Of a DNA stretch of 33,619 nt, positions 16,060 through 24,501 are shown piece after piece (the first letter of the stretch is position 1; every line of letters begins with the position of its first letter). Under the pieces are notes generated by a model. The model did no database searches and was not told where the DNA came from. It saw nothing but the letters and a program-made list of their open reading frames with translations. Where the stretch lies: positions 1 through 33,619 of the forward strand of contig CAJTWX010000009.1 of assembly GCA_910580155.1 (NCBI GenBank). The letters run 5' to 3'. A program made the translations under genes and the position numbers. Origin of the DNA: an uncultured Alphaproteobacteria bacterium. GTDB lineage: Bacteria > Pseudomonadota > Alphaproteobacteria > RF32 > CAG-239.

Positions 16060-16225
16060 TTATGGATTGCTTCGGTTATTACCTTACGGCTTACCTCGCA
16101 ATGACTAAAAAAGGGGGAGATTGCCACGGCTTGCAGGCAAGCCTCGCAATGACTCGCGAAAAGAGAGAGTGGCTCCTGTTGGTTGAGATTGCTTCGTCGG
16201 CTGTTGCCTCCTCGCAATGACTAGA
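16060..16225. repeat. Three family A repeats
   Basis: TGGATTGCTTCGG...CTCGCAATGACTA, GAGATTGCCACGGCTTGCAGG...CTCGCAATGACTC and GAGATTGCTTCGTCGGCTG...CTCGCAATGACTA, in the same direction. The three centres differ, but the flanks are constant. Confidence 0.88.
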
Positions 16226-16350
16226 GAGGAGGGCTCCTGTTGGTTGCGTATGGGGATATGGTAGCATATTTTTTGGGGATTGCAAGGGGGTGTTTAGGGG
16301 GGCTCGACTATATGTTATATTGTGTTTTAAGGCGATGTTAAGAAGTTGTG

Positions 16351-16376
16351 GGTTACTGTTTAAAAAAGTTGTAACC
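16351..16376. promoter_or_regulatory. Inverted repeat upstream of the amidase gene
   Basis: GGTTAC (16351-16356) and GTAACC (16371-16376) are separated by 14 AT-rich bases, ending about 28 bases before the ATG. It could be an operator. The right arm continues ACCAAATTTCGGG, similar to ACCAAATCGGG at 5909-5919 upstream of ccrM. Confidence 0.4.
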
Positions 16377-16404
16377 AAATTTCGGGCGGGGTAGCTTACC
16401 TCTT

Positions 16405-17586
16405 ATGATGAAAATGAACTTCGGACATATAAAAAACATTCTGGCAGCGGGAATGCTGGCTTTGGCTTTGTGCGTCTTATTGGCGGCAGAGGCGTTGGCT
16501 CAAAACGTGATTAAAGATATTCGCGTTGGGCAGCAAAATGACGGTATCCGTATTGTTTTGGACGGGGCGGAGAAGTTTGATTATGACGCATTTTTGCTCT
16601 CTGCACCGAATCGGTTGGTTATTGACGTGAAAAACGCCGTGCTCGAAAAAACGCCTAAAATTTCAACCAACAAAATTATCAGTGGGTTTCGTGCCGGTGA
16701 TTTGGCGAATGTGAAGGGCAAACGGCTGGTTTTTACCTTAAGCAGCGATGTGAACATTAAGAAGAAATTTGCACTTGAGCCGAATGCGGCGCAGAAAAGC
16801 TGGCGGTTGGTGCTGGATTTGAGCACGCAGGGCTTTGGCGTGCCAGCGGGGAATGTGTCAACTAAAGCCACGATGGCGGGGAATGCGCGCCGGCAGAAAA
16901 TCGTGGTGCTTGACCCAGGGCACGGCGGTAAAGACCCGGGGGCTATCGGGCGCTCTTTTAAAACATATGAAAAAAATGTGACGCTCTCGATGGGGCAGGA
17001 ACTGAAACGCCAGCTCGAATCGAAAGGCTTTAAGGTGTATATGACGCGTTCGACCGACATTTTTATCCCGTTACGCAAGCGGGTGGACATTGCGCGCCGC
17101 TATCACGCCGACCTTTTTATCAGCCTGCACGCGGACAGTACCTTAAACCGCAAGGCGCAGGGGCTTTCTATCTATACTCTTTCCGAAACTGCATCGGATA
17201 AAGAGGCTGAGGCACTGGCTGAGCGTGAAAACAAGGCGGATATTATTGACGGGCTGGATTTTTCGGACAACTCGCCCGAGATTAACGATGTGTTGATTTC
17301 TTTATCACAAAACGACAGTCGCAACAAGTCTTCCAAATTTGCCGGCTATGTGGTGGACGATATGAAGAAGCAGGTTAAGCTTGTCAACAATGCGCATAAA
17401 TTTGCGGGGTTTGCGGTGCTTAAAGCGCCGGATATTCCGTCTGTGCTTTTGGAAATGGGGTATCTTTCAAACTATTCTGAAGAGAAGTTTCTGCGCCAGC
17501 CGTCGTATCGGAAAAAGCTTGCCGAGGCGATGACGCGGGCAGTGGTGAGGTATTTTAAAGATCCTGAGGTTGCTTCATCCATATAA
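16405..17586 (+). CDS. amiC: N-acetylmuramoyl-L-alanine amidase with AMIN domain
   Basis: Cleaves the bond between muramic acid and the peptide stem during septal peptidoglycan splitting; exported. A 393-residue precursor with a signal peptide (hydrophobic core to about 29, cleavage near ALAQ at 30-33). The AMIN domain covers about 35-140 (VIKDIRVGQQNDGIRIVLD). The Amidase_3 catalytic domain covers about 165-385, with the zinc ligands His173 (LDPGHGGKDPG), Glu189 (YEKNVTL) and His242 (SLHADS), and catalytic Glu350 (LLEMGYLSN). All key residues are present. No clear Shine-Dalgarno precedes the ATG at 16405, and two further ATGs follow within four codons. An inverted repeat upstream may control it. 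The penicillin-binding protein gene often found next to this amidase is absent. Confidence 0.93.
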   Translation: MMKMNFGHIKNILAAGMLALALCVLLAAEALAQNVIKDIRVGQQNDGIRIVLDGAEKFDYDAFLLSAPNRLVIDVKNAVLEKTPKISTNKIISGFRAGDLANVKGKRLVFTLSSDVNIKKKFALEPNAAQKSWRLVLDLSTQGFGVPAGNVSTKATMAGNARRQKIVVLDPGHGGKDPGAIGRSFKTYEKNVTLSMGQELKRQLESKGFKVYMTRSTDIFIPLRKRVDIARRYHADLFISLHADSTLNRKAQGLSIYTLSETASDKEAEALAERENKADIIDGLDFSDNSPEINDVLISLSQNDSRNKSSKFAGYVVDDMKKQVKLVNNAHKFAGFAVLKAPDIPSVLLEMGYLSNYSEEKFLRQPSYRKKLAEAMTRAVVRYFKDPEVASSI

Positions 17587-17728
17587 AAACCGTGTAATTT
17601 TGTGAATTGACTCCAAGATGGAAGCCCCACGTTAGTCGGGTCAGTGGCAGCGCCACGGGCATAACTTACTACGCTCCCCTCCTTTGGGGGACATCGTGCG
17701 TCACTTCGCAAAATTCCGCGGTTTTTAC
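17586..17728. repeat. Full-length family B palindromic element
   Basis: Left arm AAAACCGTGTAATTTTGTGAA and right arm TTCGCAAAATTCCGCGGTTTT are near-perfect inverted copies about 100 bases apart. Inside are GATGGAAGCCCCACG, GTGGCAGCGCCAC (family C core) and TACGCTCC...TTTGGGGGACATC. It begins at the amidase stop, so the amidase transcript may end in this large hairpin. Confidence 0.75.
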
Positions 17729-17767
17729 AGGACCATTAACGGAGTGTGAGTGGGGGGCTTTTTTTAT

Positions 17768-17891
17768 GAGTCATTGCGAGCGAATGTTATGAGTGTGGCA
17801 ATCTTTGGAGAGTGTGGAGGGGGTGTGTGCTGGCGCACCGGTTTGTGGATTGCTTCAGTTGCTGCTGGACGTTGCACTTCGCAATGACTAG
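17768..17891. repeat. Family A repeats in both orientations
   Basis: GTCATTGCGAGCG...GTGGCAATCTTTGG reads right to left. GCTGGCGCACCGGTTTGTGG...CTTCGCAATGACTA reads left to right and matches the segment inserted in the U32 gene at 26205. Confidence 0.8.
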
Positions 17892-17999
17892 GAGGGGGAT
17901 TTACATACCAAAATGTTAAAAAAAATCCGATTAGGGTTTATTTTTTTTAAACTATTATCTATATTATGGCGGTATGAATTTATTTGAGGGAGTGTGCGG

Positions 18000-19316
18000 A
18001 TGATTTTCGGGCTGTCTAAGGCCGTGATTGCCAGTGTGATTTTGGTGTTATCGTATGCGGTGCTGTTTTCGGAACGGCTTAACCGCGCGGTTGTGGTGCT
18101 GTTAGGCTCGGCGGCGATGATACTTTTGGGTGTGCTCTCTTATGATCAGGCTATCCGCGGGGTGGATTTTAATACTATTGCCCTTCTTATCGGGATGATG
18201 ATTATGGTCGGGATTATGGAAAAATCCGGCGCGTTTCAATTTGCGGCGGTGGCGTCGGCAAAGTTTGTGAAGGCTAATCCGCGCGGTATTCTTGCCGTGC
18301 TCGGTGTGGTGACGGCGGTGCTTTCGGCCTTTCTGGACAATGTGACGACCGTTCTTTTAATCGTGCCGGTGACGATAGAAATCACCCGTAAGCTGAAGAT
18401 TAAGCCGTATCCCTTTCTTTTAATGGAGATTTTTTCCTCAAACATCGGGGGAACGGCAACGCTTATCGGTGACCCGCCGAATATTCTTATCGGCGGCGCA
18501 GTCGGGCTTGGGTTTACGGATTTCTTAAAAGAGCTTTCATTATTGGTGATTATCTGTCTTACCACGTTGATTTTGGTGTTTGACCTCTTTTTCGGGCGCA
18601 AGATGACGGCGTCGGCAGCGGCGAAAAAGGAAGTGATGTGCATTAACGAATATGACTGTATTACCAACTTTCCGCTGTTGTGGAAGTCACTGTTTGTGCT
18701 TTCGGCGGTTATTCTCGGGTTTGCGGCGGGGGAGCATTTTCATATTGCAAATGGGACGATTGCGTTGTTTGGCGCGGCGGTGCTGCTGGCGCTTTATACG
18801 GCGGGGCTGGAGCATTCGGAACGCGACAAGCGGGTGGAGGATGCGTTTTCGCTTGTGGACTGGACGACAATCTTTTTCTTTACGGGGTTGTTTGCGCTGG
18901 TGTATGGTTTGGAAGTGACGGGCGTGTTGGAGATGCTCGGGCATAAGGCGCTGTTACTCGTGGACGGGAGCATTAAAAAAGCGGCGTTTCTTATTCTTTG
19001 GGCGTCGGCGGTGTTGTCGGCGGCGATTGACAATATTCCGTTTGTGGCAACGATGATTCCGCTGATTAAGACGATGGAGGCCAGTCTTGGCGGGCGTGAG
19101 GCGATGATGCCGGTATGGTGGGCGCTGTCTATCGGCTCGTGTTTTGGCGGTAACGGGTCGCTGATTGCGGCATCGGCCAATGTTATTGTTGCGGGAATTG
19201 CCGCACGCGAAGGGCACGCGCTGAATTTCCTTAAGTTTTTGCTTTGGGGCTTGCCGGTGATGTTGACATCAATTGCGATTGCTTCGGTTTATTTATATAT
19301 GGTTCATTTTATGTAA
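18000..19316 (+). CDS. ArsB/NhaD (ion transporter superfamily) permease, first copy
   Basis: A 438-residue inner-membrane transporter with about 11-12 hydrophobic segments. The ATG at 18000 follows GAGGGAG with 7-base spacing; the GTG at 17994 is too close to it. The two-fold repeat of the ion transporter superfamily is visible: SAFLDNVTTVLLIVPVTIEI near 110 is matched by SAAIDNIPFVATMIPLIKT near 340. SSNIGGTATLIGDPPNILIG near 150-170 is matched by GSCFGGNGSLIAASANVIVAG near 380. These Asn/Gly/Pro hairpins form the substrate and sodium sites in the superfamily. Substrate is not readable: arsenite, organic anion, Na+/H+ exchange and P-protein-like transport are all possible. It is followed 11 bases later by a close paralogue. 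Confidence 0.88.
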   Translation: MIFGLSKAVIASVILVLSYAVLFSERLNRAVVVLLGSAAMILLGVLSYDQAIRGVDFNTIALLIGMMIMVGIMEKSGAFQFAAVASAKFVKANPRGILAVLGVVTAVLSAFLDNVTTVLLIVPVTIEITRKLKIKPYPFLLMEIFSSNIGGTATLIGDPPNILIGGAVGLGFTDFLKELSLLVIICLTTLILVFDLFFGRKMTASAAAKKEVMCINEYDCITNFPLLWKSLFVLSAVILGFAAGEHFHIANGTIALFGAAVLLALYTAGLEHSERDKRVEDAFSLVDWTTIFFFTGLFALVYGLEVTGVLEMLGHKALLLVDGSIKKAAFLILWASAVLSAAIDNIPFVATMIPLIKTMEASLGGREAMMPVWWALSIGSCFGGNGSLIAASANVIVAGIAAREGHALNFLKFLLWGLPVMLTSIAIASVYLYMVHFM

Positions 19317-19327
19317 AGGTTTAACGA

Positions 19328-20659
19328 ATGGGTGCTACGGACTTGATTTTAGGTGTTTCTCCGCAGACGGTGGCGTTGGCGGCGATGGGGATTTGCTACC
19401 TTTTGCTCTTTACGGAAAAGATGAACCGCGCGGTGGTGACGATGGCGCTGGCGGCTTTGCTGGTTATGCTGGGTGTGTTATCACAAAAGGCGGCGATTTC
19501 GGCGATTGATTTCAACACAATTTCGCTGTTGGCGGGGATGATGATTATCATTAACGTGGCGGAACGCTCGGGGATGTTTCAATATGTGGCCATCTGGGGG
19601 GCGAAGAGGGTGCGTGCGCATCCGGTGGGGATTTTGGTGGTGCTGGCGTGTGTGACCGGTGTGTTCTCGGCGTTTTTGGACAATGTGACGACGGTTTTAC
19701 TGATTGTGCCAGTGACGATGCAGATTACCAGAAAGCTGGAGGTTAATCCGTATCCGTATCTTTTAATCAATATTTTTGCCTCAAACATCGGGGGGACGGC
19801 AACGCTTATCGGTGACCCGCCGAATATTCTTATCGGCTCGGCGCTCGGGCTGTCGTTTACGGACTTTTTGTTTCATCTGGCGCCGGTGGTGCTGGCAATT
19901 ATGGCGGTGCTTATCTGGATGTTTGTGCATTTCTGGGGGGCATCTCTGATAGCGCCGATGAAGAATCGCGCGCTCGTGATGGGCATTAACGAAAAAGACG
20001 CGATTACGGACTTTACGCTTTTGTATAAAGCGCTTGGGGTTTTGGGCGCGGTGATTGTCGGGTTTACTGTGGCGGAGCATATCGGGCTTGAAAACGGTTT
20101 TATTGCGTTGTTTGGGGCGGCGGTGATGCTGTTGTTGTATACATTCCGTGTGCCGCACGGGGAGAGCGACGAGAAGGTTGAGGATGTGCTGAACCACGTG
20201 GACTGGACGACGATTTTCTTCTTTACCGGCTTGTTTGTGATTGTCGGGGCGCTGGAGCATACGGGGTTTTTGCAGGAAGTCGGCGATTATCTGGTGGAAG
20301 TGACCGGCGGAAGTATTCAGAAGAGTGTATATGTGATTTTGGGTGTGTCGGCGGTGTTTTCGGCAATGGTGGACAATATTCCGTTTGTGGCGACGATGAT
20401 TCCGACGCTTAAGGCGATGGAAGAGAGTCTGGGCGGGCGCGAGGCAATGATGCCGGTCTGGTGGGCGCTTTCTTTAGGGGCTTGTCTGGGTGGCAACGGA
20501 ACGCTTATCGGCGCGTCGGCAAACGTTATCGTGGCGGGAATTGCCGCGCGTGAGGGACACCCGATTAGCTTTTTGCGGTTTTTGATATGGTCGATACCGG
20601 TGATGGTGATGAGTGTGATTATTGCGGGGGTGTTTTTGTATCTGGAGTATTTTATTTAG
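19328..20659 (+). CDS. ArsB/NhaD (ion transporter superfamily) permease, second copy
   Basis: A 443-residue paralogue of the preceding gene, alike over its whole length by eye. It keeps FLDNVTTVLLIVPVTMQI, SNIGGTATLIGDPPNILIGS, MVDNIPFVATMIPTLK and LGACLGGNGTLIGASANVIV. It starts 11 bases after the previous stop with AAAGG upstream, so the two are co-transcribed. The differences lie mainly in the cytoplasmic loop around residues 215-235 and the first helix. Tandem copies suggest either a heterodimeric transporter or two substrates. No adjacent regulator or accessory protein such as ArsR or ArsA is present, so an arsenic role is not supported by context. Confidence 0.88.
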   Translation: MGATDLILGVSPQTVALAAMGICYLLLFTEKMNRAVVTMALAALLVMLGVLSQKAAISAIDFNTISLLAGMMIIINVAERSGMFQYVAIWGAKRVRAHPVGILVVLACVTGVFSAFLDNVTTVLLIVPVTMQITRKLEVNPYPYLLINIFASNIGGTATLIGDPPNILIGSALGLSFTDFLFHLAPVVLAIMAVLIWMFVHFWGASLIAPMKNRALVMGINEKDAITDFTLLYKALGVLGAVIVGFTVAEHIGLENGFIALFGAAVMLLLYTFRVPHGESDEKVEDVLNHVDWTTIFFFTGLFVIVGALEHTGFLQEVGDYLVEVTGGSIQKSVYVILGVSAVFSAMVDNIPFVATMIPTLKAMEESLGGREAMMPVWWALSLGACLGGNGTLIGASANVIVAGIAAREGHPISFLRFLIWSIPVMVMSVIIAGVFLYLEYFI

Positions 20660-20849
20660 GGGATGCCACAGAGAAGAGGGTAGAAGGGGGTGAATGGGTG
20701 GATTAAAGCTCGACACCCCCTTTGAATTTTTTGGCGATATGCGTCAGAGGCAAAAAAAACGGCGGGAATGGGGATAAATTTAAAATAGGGGTTTTTATTT
20801 TGGGGCGGCGTGATATTGTGGGGGCAATAGAAACGAGTTTTTTGCTTGA

Positions 20850-21101
20850 AAAGGGAGATTGCCACGGCGACAGGGTCGCCTCGCAATGACTAGGGAGGAA
20901 GAAAGGGGGAGATTGCCACGGCGACAGGGTCGCCTCGCAATGAGTGGCAGCGCCACCTGCAACGATTGGGCTGCGGTGGGGAGAGAGGATGCCTTTGTGA
21001 GGGGAGATTGCCACGGCGACGAGGTCGCCTCGCAATGACTCACGAAAAGAGATGGTCGCCTCGCAATGACTCACGAAAAGAGGCGAGTCTCGCAATGATT
21101 A
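20850..21101. repeat. Cluster of family A repeats with one family C core
   Basis: Three GAGATTGCCACGGCGAC...GTCGCCTCGCAATGA units share the centre CGACAGGGTCG or CGACGAGGTCG. Also present are GTGGCAGCGCCACCTGCAAC at 20942 and two tail units ending CAATGACTCACGAAAAGAG. It fills most of the 486-base gap before gyrA; no gene is seen there. Confidence 0.88.
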
Positions 21102-21145
21102 TTAAAAAAGACAGGACAATAGGTTAACGAAAGGTTTTAGGAAAA

Positions 21146-23935
21146 ATGTCTGACGAGAATATGACAGAAGAAAATATGGAAAATGCGGTGGTGACAGCGG
21201 CGCCGGCGGTGGATTTGCCGAAAGAAAATATTGCGCCGACGATGATTGTCGAGGAAATGCGCCGGTCGTACCTTGACTATGCGATGAGCGTTATTGTTTC
21301 GCGTGCGCTGCCGGATGTGCGCGACGGTTTGAAGCCGGTGCACCGCCGTATTATTTATGCTGCATATGAGAACGGCTATGACTATAACAAAGCGTTCAAA
21401 AAATCGGCGCGTATTGTCGGTGAAGTGATGGGTAAATATCACCCGCACGGCGACTCTTCTGTTTACGAAGCGATGGTGCGGATGGCGCAGCCGTTTTCGA
21501 TGCGTCTGCCGCTGATTGACGGGCAGGGTAACTTCGGCTCAATGGACGGCGACTCGGCGGCGGCGATGCGTTATACGGAAGCACGGCTTGCGAAAGTGGC
21601 GCACGCGTTGATTGAAGATATCGAATTTGATACCGTTGACTTTATGCCGAACTATGACGAATCGTTGCGTGAGCCGTCGGTGTTGCCGGCACGTTTCCCG
21701 AACCTGTTGGTAAACGGCACGAACGGTATTGCTGTGGGTATGGCGACAAACATTGCGCCGCATAATCTGGGCGAGGTGCTGGATGCGTGCACGGCGTATG
21801 TGGACAACCCGAACATCAGTATGGAAGATCTTATCCGCATTGTTCCGGGGCCGGATTTTCCGACCGGCGGGTTGATTTTGGGCTATGGCGGCGCGAAAAG
21901 CGCTTATTTGACCGGACGCGGCTCGGTGATGATGCGGGCAAAATGCACGATTGAGGAAATTCGCAAAGACCGAGAGGCGATTGTGGTACACGAAATTCCG
22001 TATCAGGTCAACAAGGCGATGTTGGTGCAGAAGATTGCCGAACTCGTTAAAGAGAAAAAGGTTGAGGGAATTTCTGACATCCGCGACGAATCGGACCGTC
22101 AGGGCGTGCGCGTGGTTGTGGAAGTCAAGAAAGAATTTCAGGCTGATGTGGTGTTAAACCAGCTCTATAAATATACGCAGCTGCAGACGAGTTTTGGGAT
22201 GAATATGCTCGCGATTAACAACGGGCGGCCGATGATGATGAACCTTAAGGACATTATTGCGGCGTTTGTGAAATTCCGCGAAGAAGTTATCCGCCGGCGT
22301 ACGGTTTATAAACTGAACAAAGCACGCGACAGGGCGCACGTGTTGGTCGGGCTGGCGATTGCCGTTGAGAACCTTGACCCCGTGATTGAGCTTATCCGCA
22401 CGGCGGAAAATCCGGTGGTGGCGAAAGAGGCGTTGCTGGCACGGGCTTGGCCGGCTGGTGATGTGGAACCGCTCGTGAAGTTGATTGCCGAACCGGGGAG
22501 AGACGTGGTTGACGGTACGTATCGTTTGAGTGAGGCTCAGGCGAAGGCGATTCTTGACTTGAGATTGCAGCGTTTGACCGGTTTGGAACGCGACAAAATT
22601 CACGAAGAATTGCGCGATATCGGGCACGAGATTGAGGAATATCTCTCTATTTTGGCCAGCCGCGAGAAGCTGATGGGCATTATGAAAGACGAATTTGCGG
22701 CGATTAAGGCGGAATATGCGAACCCGCGCCGCACCGAGATTGTGGACATCGAAATCGACACTGATATTGAATCGCTCATTCAGCGCGAGGAGATGGTGGT
22801 GACCGTGACCGAGGCCGGATACATCAAACGCGTGCCGCTGAATGCGTATAAAGCGCAGAAGCGCGGCGGTAAGGGAAAATCTGGTATGACGACGAAAGAG
22901 GAAGATTTTGTGACACGCGTATTTGTTTCGAGCACGCATACGCCGGTGTTGTTCTTCTCTTCTAAAGGTATTGTGTATAAGATGAAAGTTTACAAGCTGC
23001 CGCTCGGTTCTCCGACCTCTAAGGGTAAGCCGTTTGTGAATTTGCTGCCGCTGACAGAGGGCGAAAACATTACTGCGATTATGAAACTGCCGGAGGTTGA
23101 GGACGAGTGCAAGAATCTTTCCATTATGTTTGCGACTTCGCAAGGGAATATCCGCCGCAACTCGCTGATGGATTTTGTGAACGTTCAGTCTAACGGCAAG
23201 ATTGCGATGAAACTTGACGAGGGCGACAAGCTTGTGAATGTGGCGCTGTGTGACGATGACTGCGATGTGATGCTGGCGGCAAAGAGCGGTAAATGCAACC
23301 GTTTTGCCGTGGCGGACTGCCGTGTGTTTGTCGGGCGTAACTCCAGCGGTGTGCGCGGCATTAAGCTGTTGGGTAATGACGAGGTTATCTCGATGTCTAT
23401 TTTGAAGCACACGAAGGCGACGACGGAAGAGCGTGACGAATATCTGCGGCTTTCTTCGGCCTTGAAACGCACGGAATATGCGGTTGAGGCGGAAGAAGAG
23501 GTGTTTAACGCTTTAGTACCGGCTATCAGCTATGAGTTGTTTAAGTCTATGCGCGAGAACGAAGAGTTTATCCTGACCGTGACAACGACCGGCTACGGCA
23601 AGCGGACATCTGCTTACGAATACCGCATTACGGCGCGTGGTGGGCAGGGTGTTGCCAATATGGAAATGTCGGAACGCAACAAAGAGGTTATCAGCTCGTT
23701 CCCGATTAAGGATGATCACCAGATTATGATGGTGACGGACGGCGGTAAGCTCATTCGTATGCCGGTGGAAGATATTCGCATTGCCGGACGTAAGACGCAA
23801 GGGGTTATCCTCTTCCGCACGGCTGAAGACGAAAACGTCGTTTCTGTGACCTGGCTTGATGCGGACGACGATGGCGACGATGACATCGGCGATGAGGTTG
23901 TTGAAGAGTTTGCCGGCGTTGAGGCTGAAGAGTAG
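21146..23935 (+). CDS. gyrA: DNA gyrase subunit A
   Basis: Breakage-reunion subunit of gyrase, which introduces negative supercoils as an A2B2 enzyme with GyrB. 929 residues. The N-terminal 28 residues are a low-complexity leader. The winged-helix/tower domain has RALPDVRDGLKPVHRRI at about 53-69, and the catalytic tyrosine is Tyr143 in AAAMRYTEARL. The quinolone region reads HPHGDSSVYEAM: Ser104 corresponds to E. coli Ser83 and Glu108 to Asp87, so no classical resistance change is evident at the serine. The GyrA box is QKRGGKG at 571-577, followed by the C-terminal beta-pinwheel and an acidic tail (DADDDGDDDIGDE). It stands alone with repeats on both sides; a family C repeat begins at the stop codon. 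Confidence 0.98.
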   Translation: MSDENMTEENMENAVVTAAPAVDLPKENIAPTMIVEEMRRSYLDYAMSVIVSRALPDVRDGLKPVHRRIIYAAYENGYDYNKAFKKSARIVGEVMGKYHPHGDSSVYEAMVRMAQPFSMRLPLIDGQGNFGSMDGDSAAAMRYTEARLAKVAHALIEDIEFDTVDFMPNYDESLREPSVLPARFPNLLVNGTNGIAVGMATNIAPHNLGEVLDACTAYVDNPNISMEDLIRIVPGPDFPTGGLILGYGGAKSAYLTGRGSVMMRAKCTIEEIRKDREAIVVHEIPYQVNKAMLVQKIAELVKEKKVEGISDIRDESDRQGVRVVVEVKKEFQADVVLNQLYKYTQLQTSFGMNMLAINNGRPMMMNLKDIIAAFVKFREEVIRRRTVYKLNKARDRAHVLVGLAIAVENLDPVIELIRTAENPVVAKEALLARAWPAGDVEPLVKLIAEPGRDVVDGTYRLSEAQAKAILDLRLQRLTGLERDKIHEELRDIGHEIEEYLSILASREKLMGIMKDEFAAIKAEYANPRRTEIVDIEIDTDIESLIQREEMVVTVTEAGYIKRVPLNAYKAQKRGGKGKSGMTTKEEDFVTRVFVSSTHTPVLFFSSKGIVYKMKVYKLPLGSPTSKGKPFVNLLPLTEGENITAIMKLPEVEDECKNLSIMFATSQGNIRRNSLMDFVNVQSNGKIAMKLDEGDKLVNVALCDDDCDVMLAAKSGKCNRFAVADCRVFVGRNSSGVRGIKLLGNDEVISMSILKHTKATTEERDEYLRLSSALKRTEYAVEAEEEVFNALVPAISYELFKSMRENEEFILTVTTTGYGKRTSAYEYRITARGGQGVANMEMSERNKEVISSFPIKDDHQIMMVTDGGKLIRMPVEDIRIAGRKTQGVILFRTAEDENVVSVTWLDADDDGDDDIGDEVVEEFAGVEAEE

Positions 23936-24236
23936 TGCCAGCGGCACGGGCACCCAACTTGTTGGGGTTTACTTTGGCTGCGGCAGACAAAGGGAATGCT
24001 CTTGGAGGAGGAGATTGCCACGGCTTGCAGGGCAAGCCTCGCAATGACTAGAAAAGATGGAGATTGCTTCGTCGGCTGCCGCCTCCTCGCAATGACTCAC
24101 GAAAAAAGGGGCGCTCCTTGCAATGACTAGAAAAGATGGAGATTGCTTCGTCGGCTGCCGCCTCCTCGCAACGACTCACGAGGGAGGGGGCGCTCCTCGC
24201 AATGACTCACGAGGGAGGGGGGCTCCTCGCAATGAG
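23934..24236. repeat. Family C repeat followed by several family A repeats
   Basis: AGTGCCAGCGGCACGGGCA...GGCTGCGGCAGACAAAGGGAATGCTCTTGGAGG is followed by GAGATTGCCACGGCTTGCAGG and two GGAGATTGCTTCGTCGGCTG units. Several CTCGCAATGACTCACGA tails close the array. No gene is seen. Confidence 0.88.
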
Positions 24237-24241
24237 GTGTG

Positions 24242-24272
24242 GAAGGGGTAGGGATGTGCCCCTTTCTTTTTT
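24242..24272 (+). terminator. Likely terminator downstream of gyrA
   Basis: AAGGGG (24243-24248) and CCCCTT (24259-24264) with a 10-base loop, followed by TCTTTTTT. Confidence 0.65.
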
Positions 24273-24274
24273 AT

Positions 24275-24303
24275 TTGCAATAATAGGAAAAGTGTGATAT
24301 AAT
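24275..24303 (+). promoter_or_regulatory. Strong extended -10 promoter
   Basis: TTGCAA (24275-24280), a 17-base spacer, TATAAT (24298-24303) preceded by TG at 24295-24296. Transcription should start near 24310, leaving a leader of about 190 bases before the gene at 24502. Confidence 0.78.
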
Positions 24304-24309
24304 AGCTTT

Positions 24310-24501
24310 GTTTATAAATAATGATGTCTATTATTGGAAAGTGCGTTTTGTTTTTTGGGGTTTCCTTGAAAGCAATGGGCTTTTTTTAGACATCTGTAAA
24401 AAAAAAAATCATCATTGTTTAATTTGAGGCAGTAGCTTACTGGCACTGTTTCACGAAGGATTAGGGATAAGGCTCGAACCTCGTTAAAAAAACAAAAAGT
24501 T
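24310..24501 (+). other. Long 5' leader with possible RNA structure
   Basis: AT-rich. It holds AAGCAATGGGCTTTTTTT (a weak hairpin with a T tract near 24371-24388) and the palindrome CAGTAGCTTACTG near 24431, just ahead of a purine-rich stretch. There is no open frame of note and no recognised riboswitch. It may carry attenuation or translational control of the downstream gene. Confidence 0.4.

Noticed and set aside
18000..20659. Arsenic resistance operon
   Set aside because: The permeases belong to the broad superfamily, but no arsR, arsC or arsA is adjacent, so the substrate cannot be named.
22154..23410. 418-codon open frame antisense to gyrA
   Set aside because: The plus strand encodes an intact GyrA. 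The antisense frame is a shadow rich in His and Arg, as expected from the codon bias.
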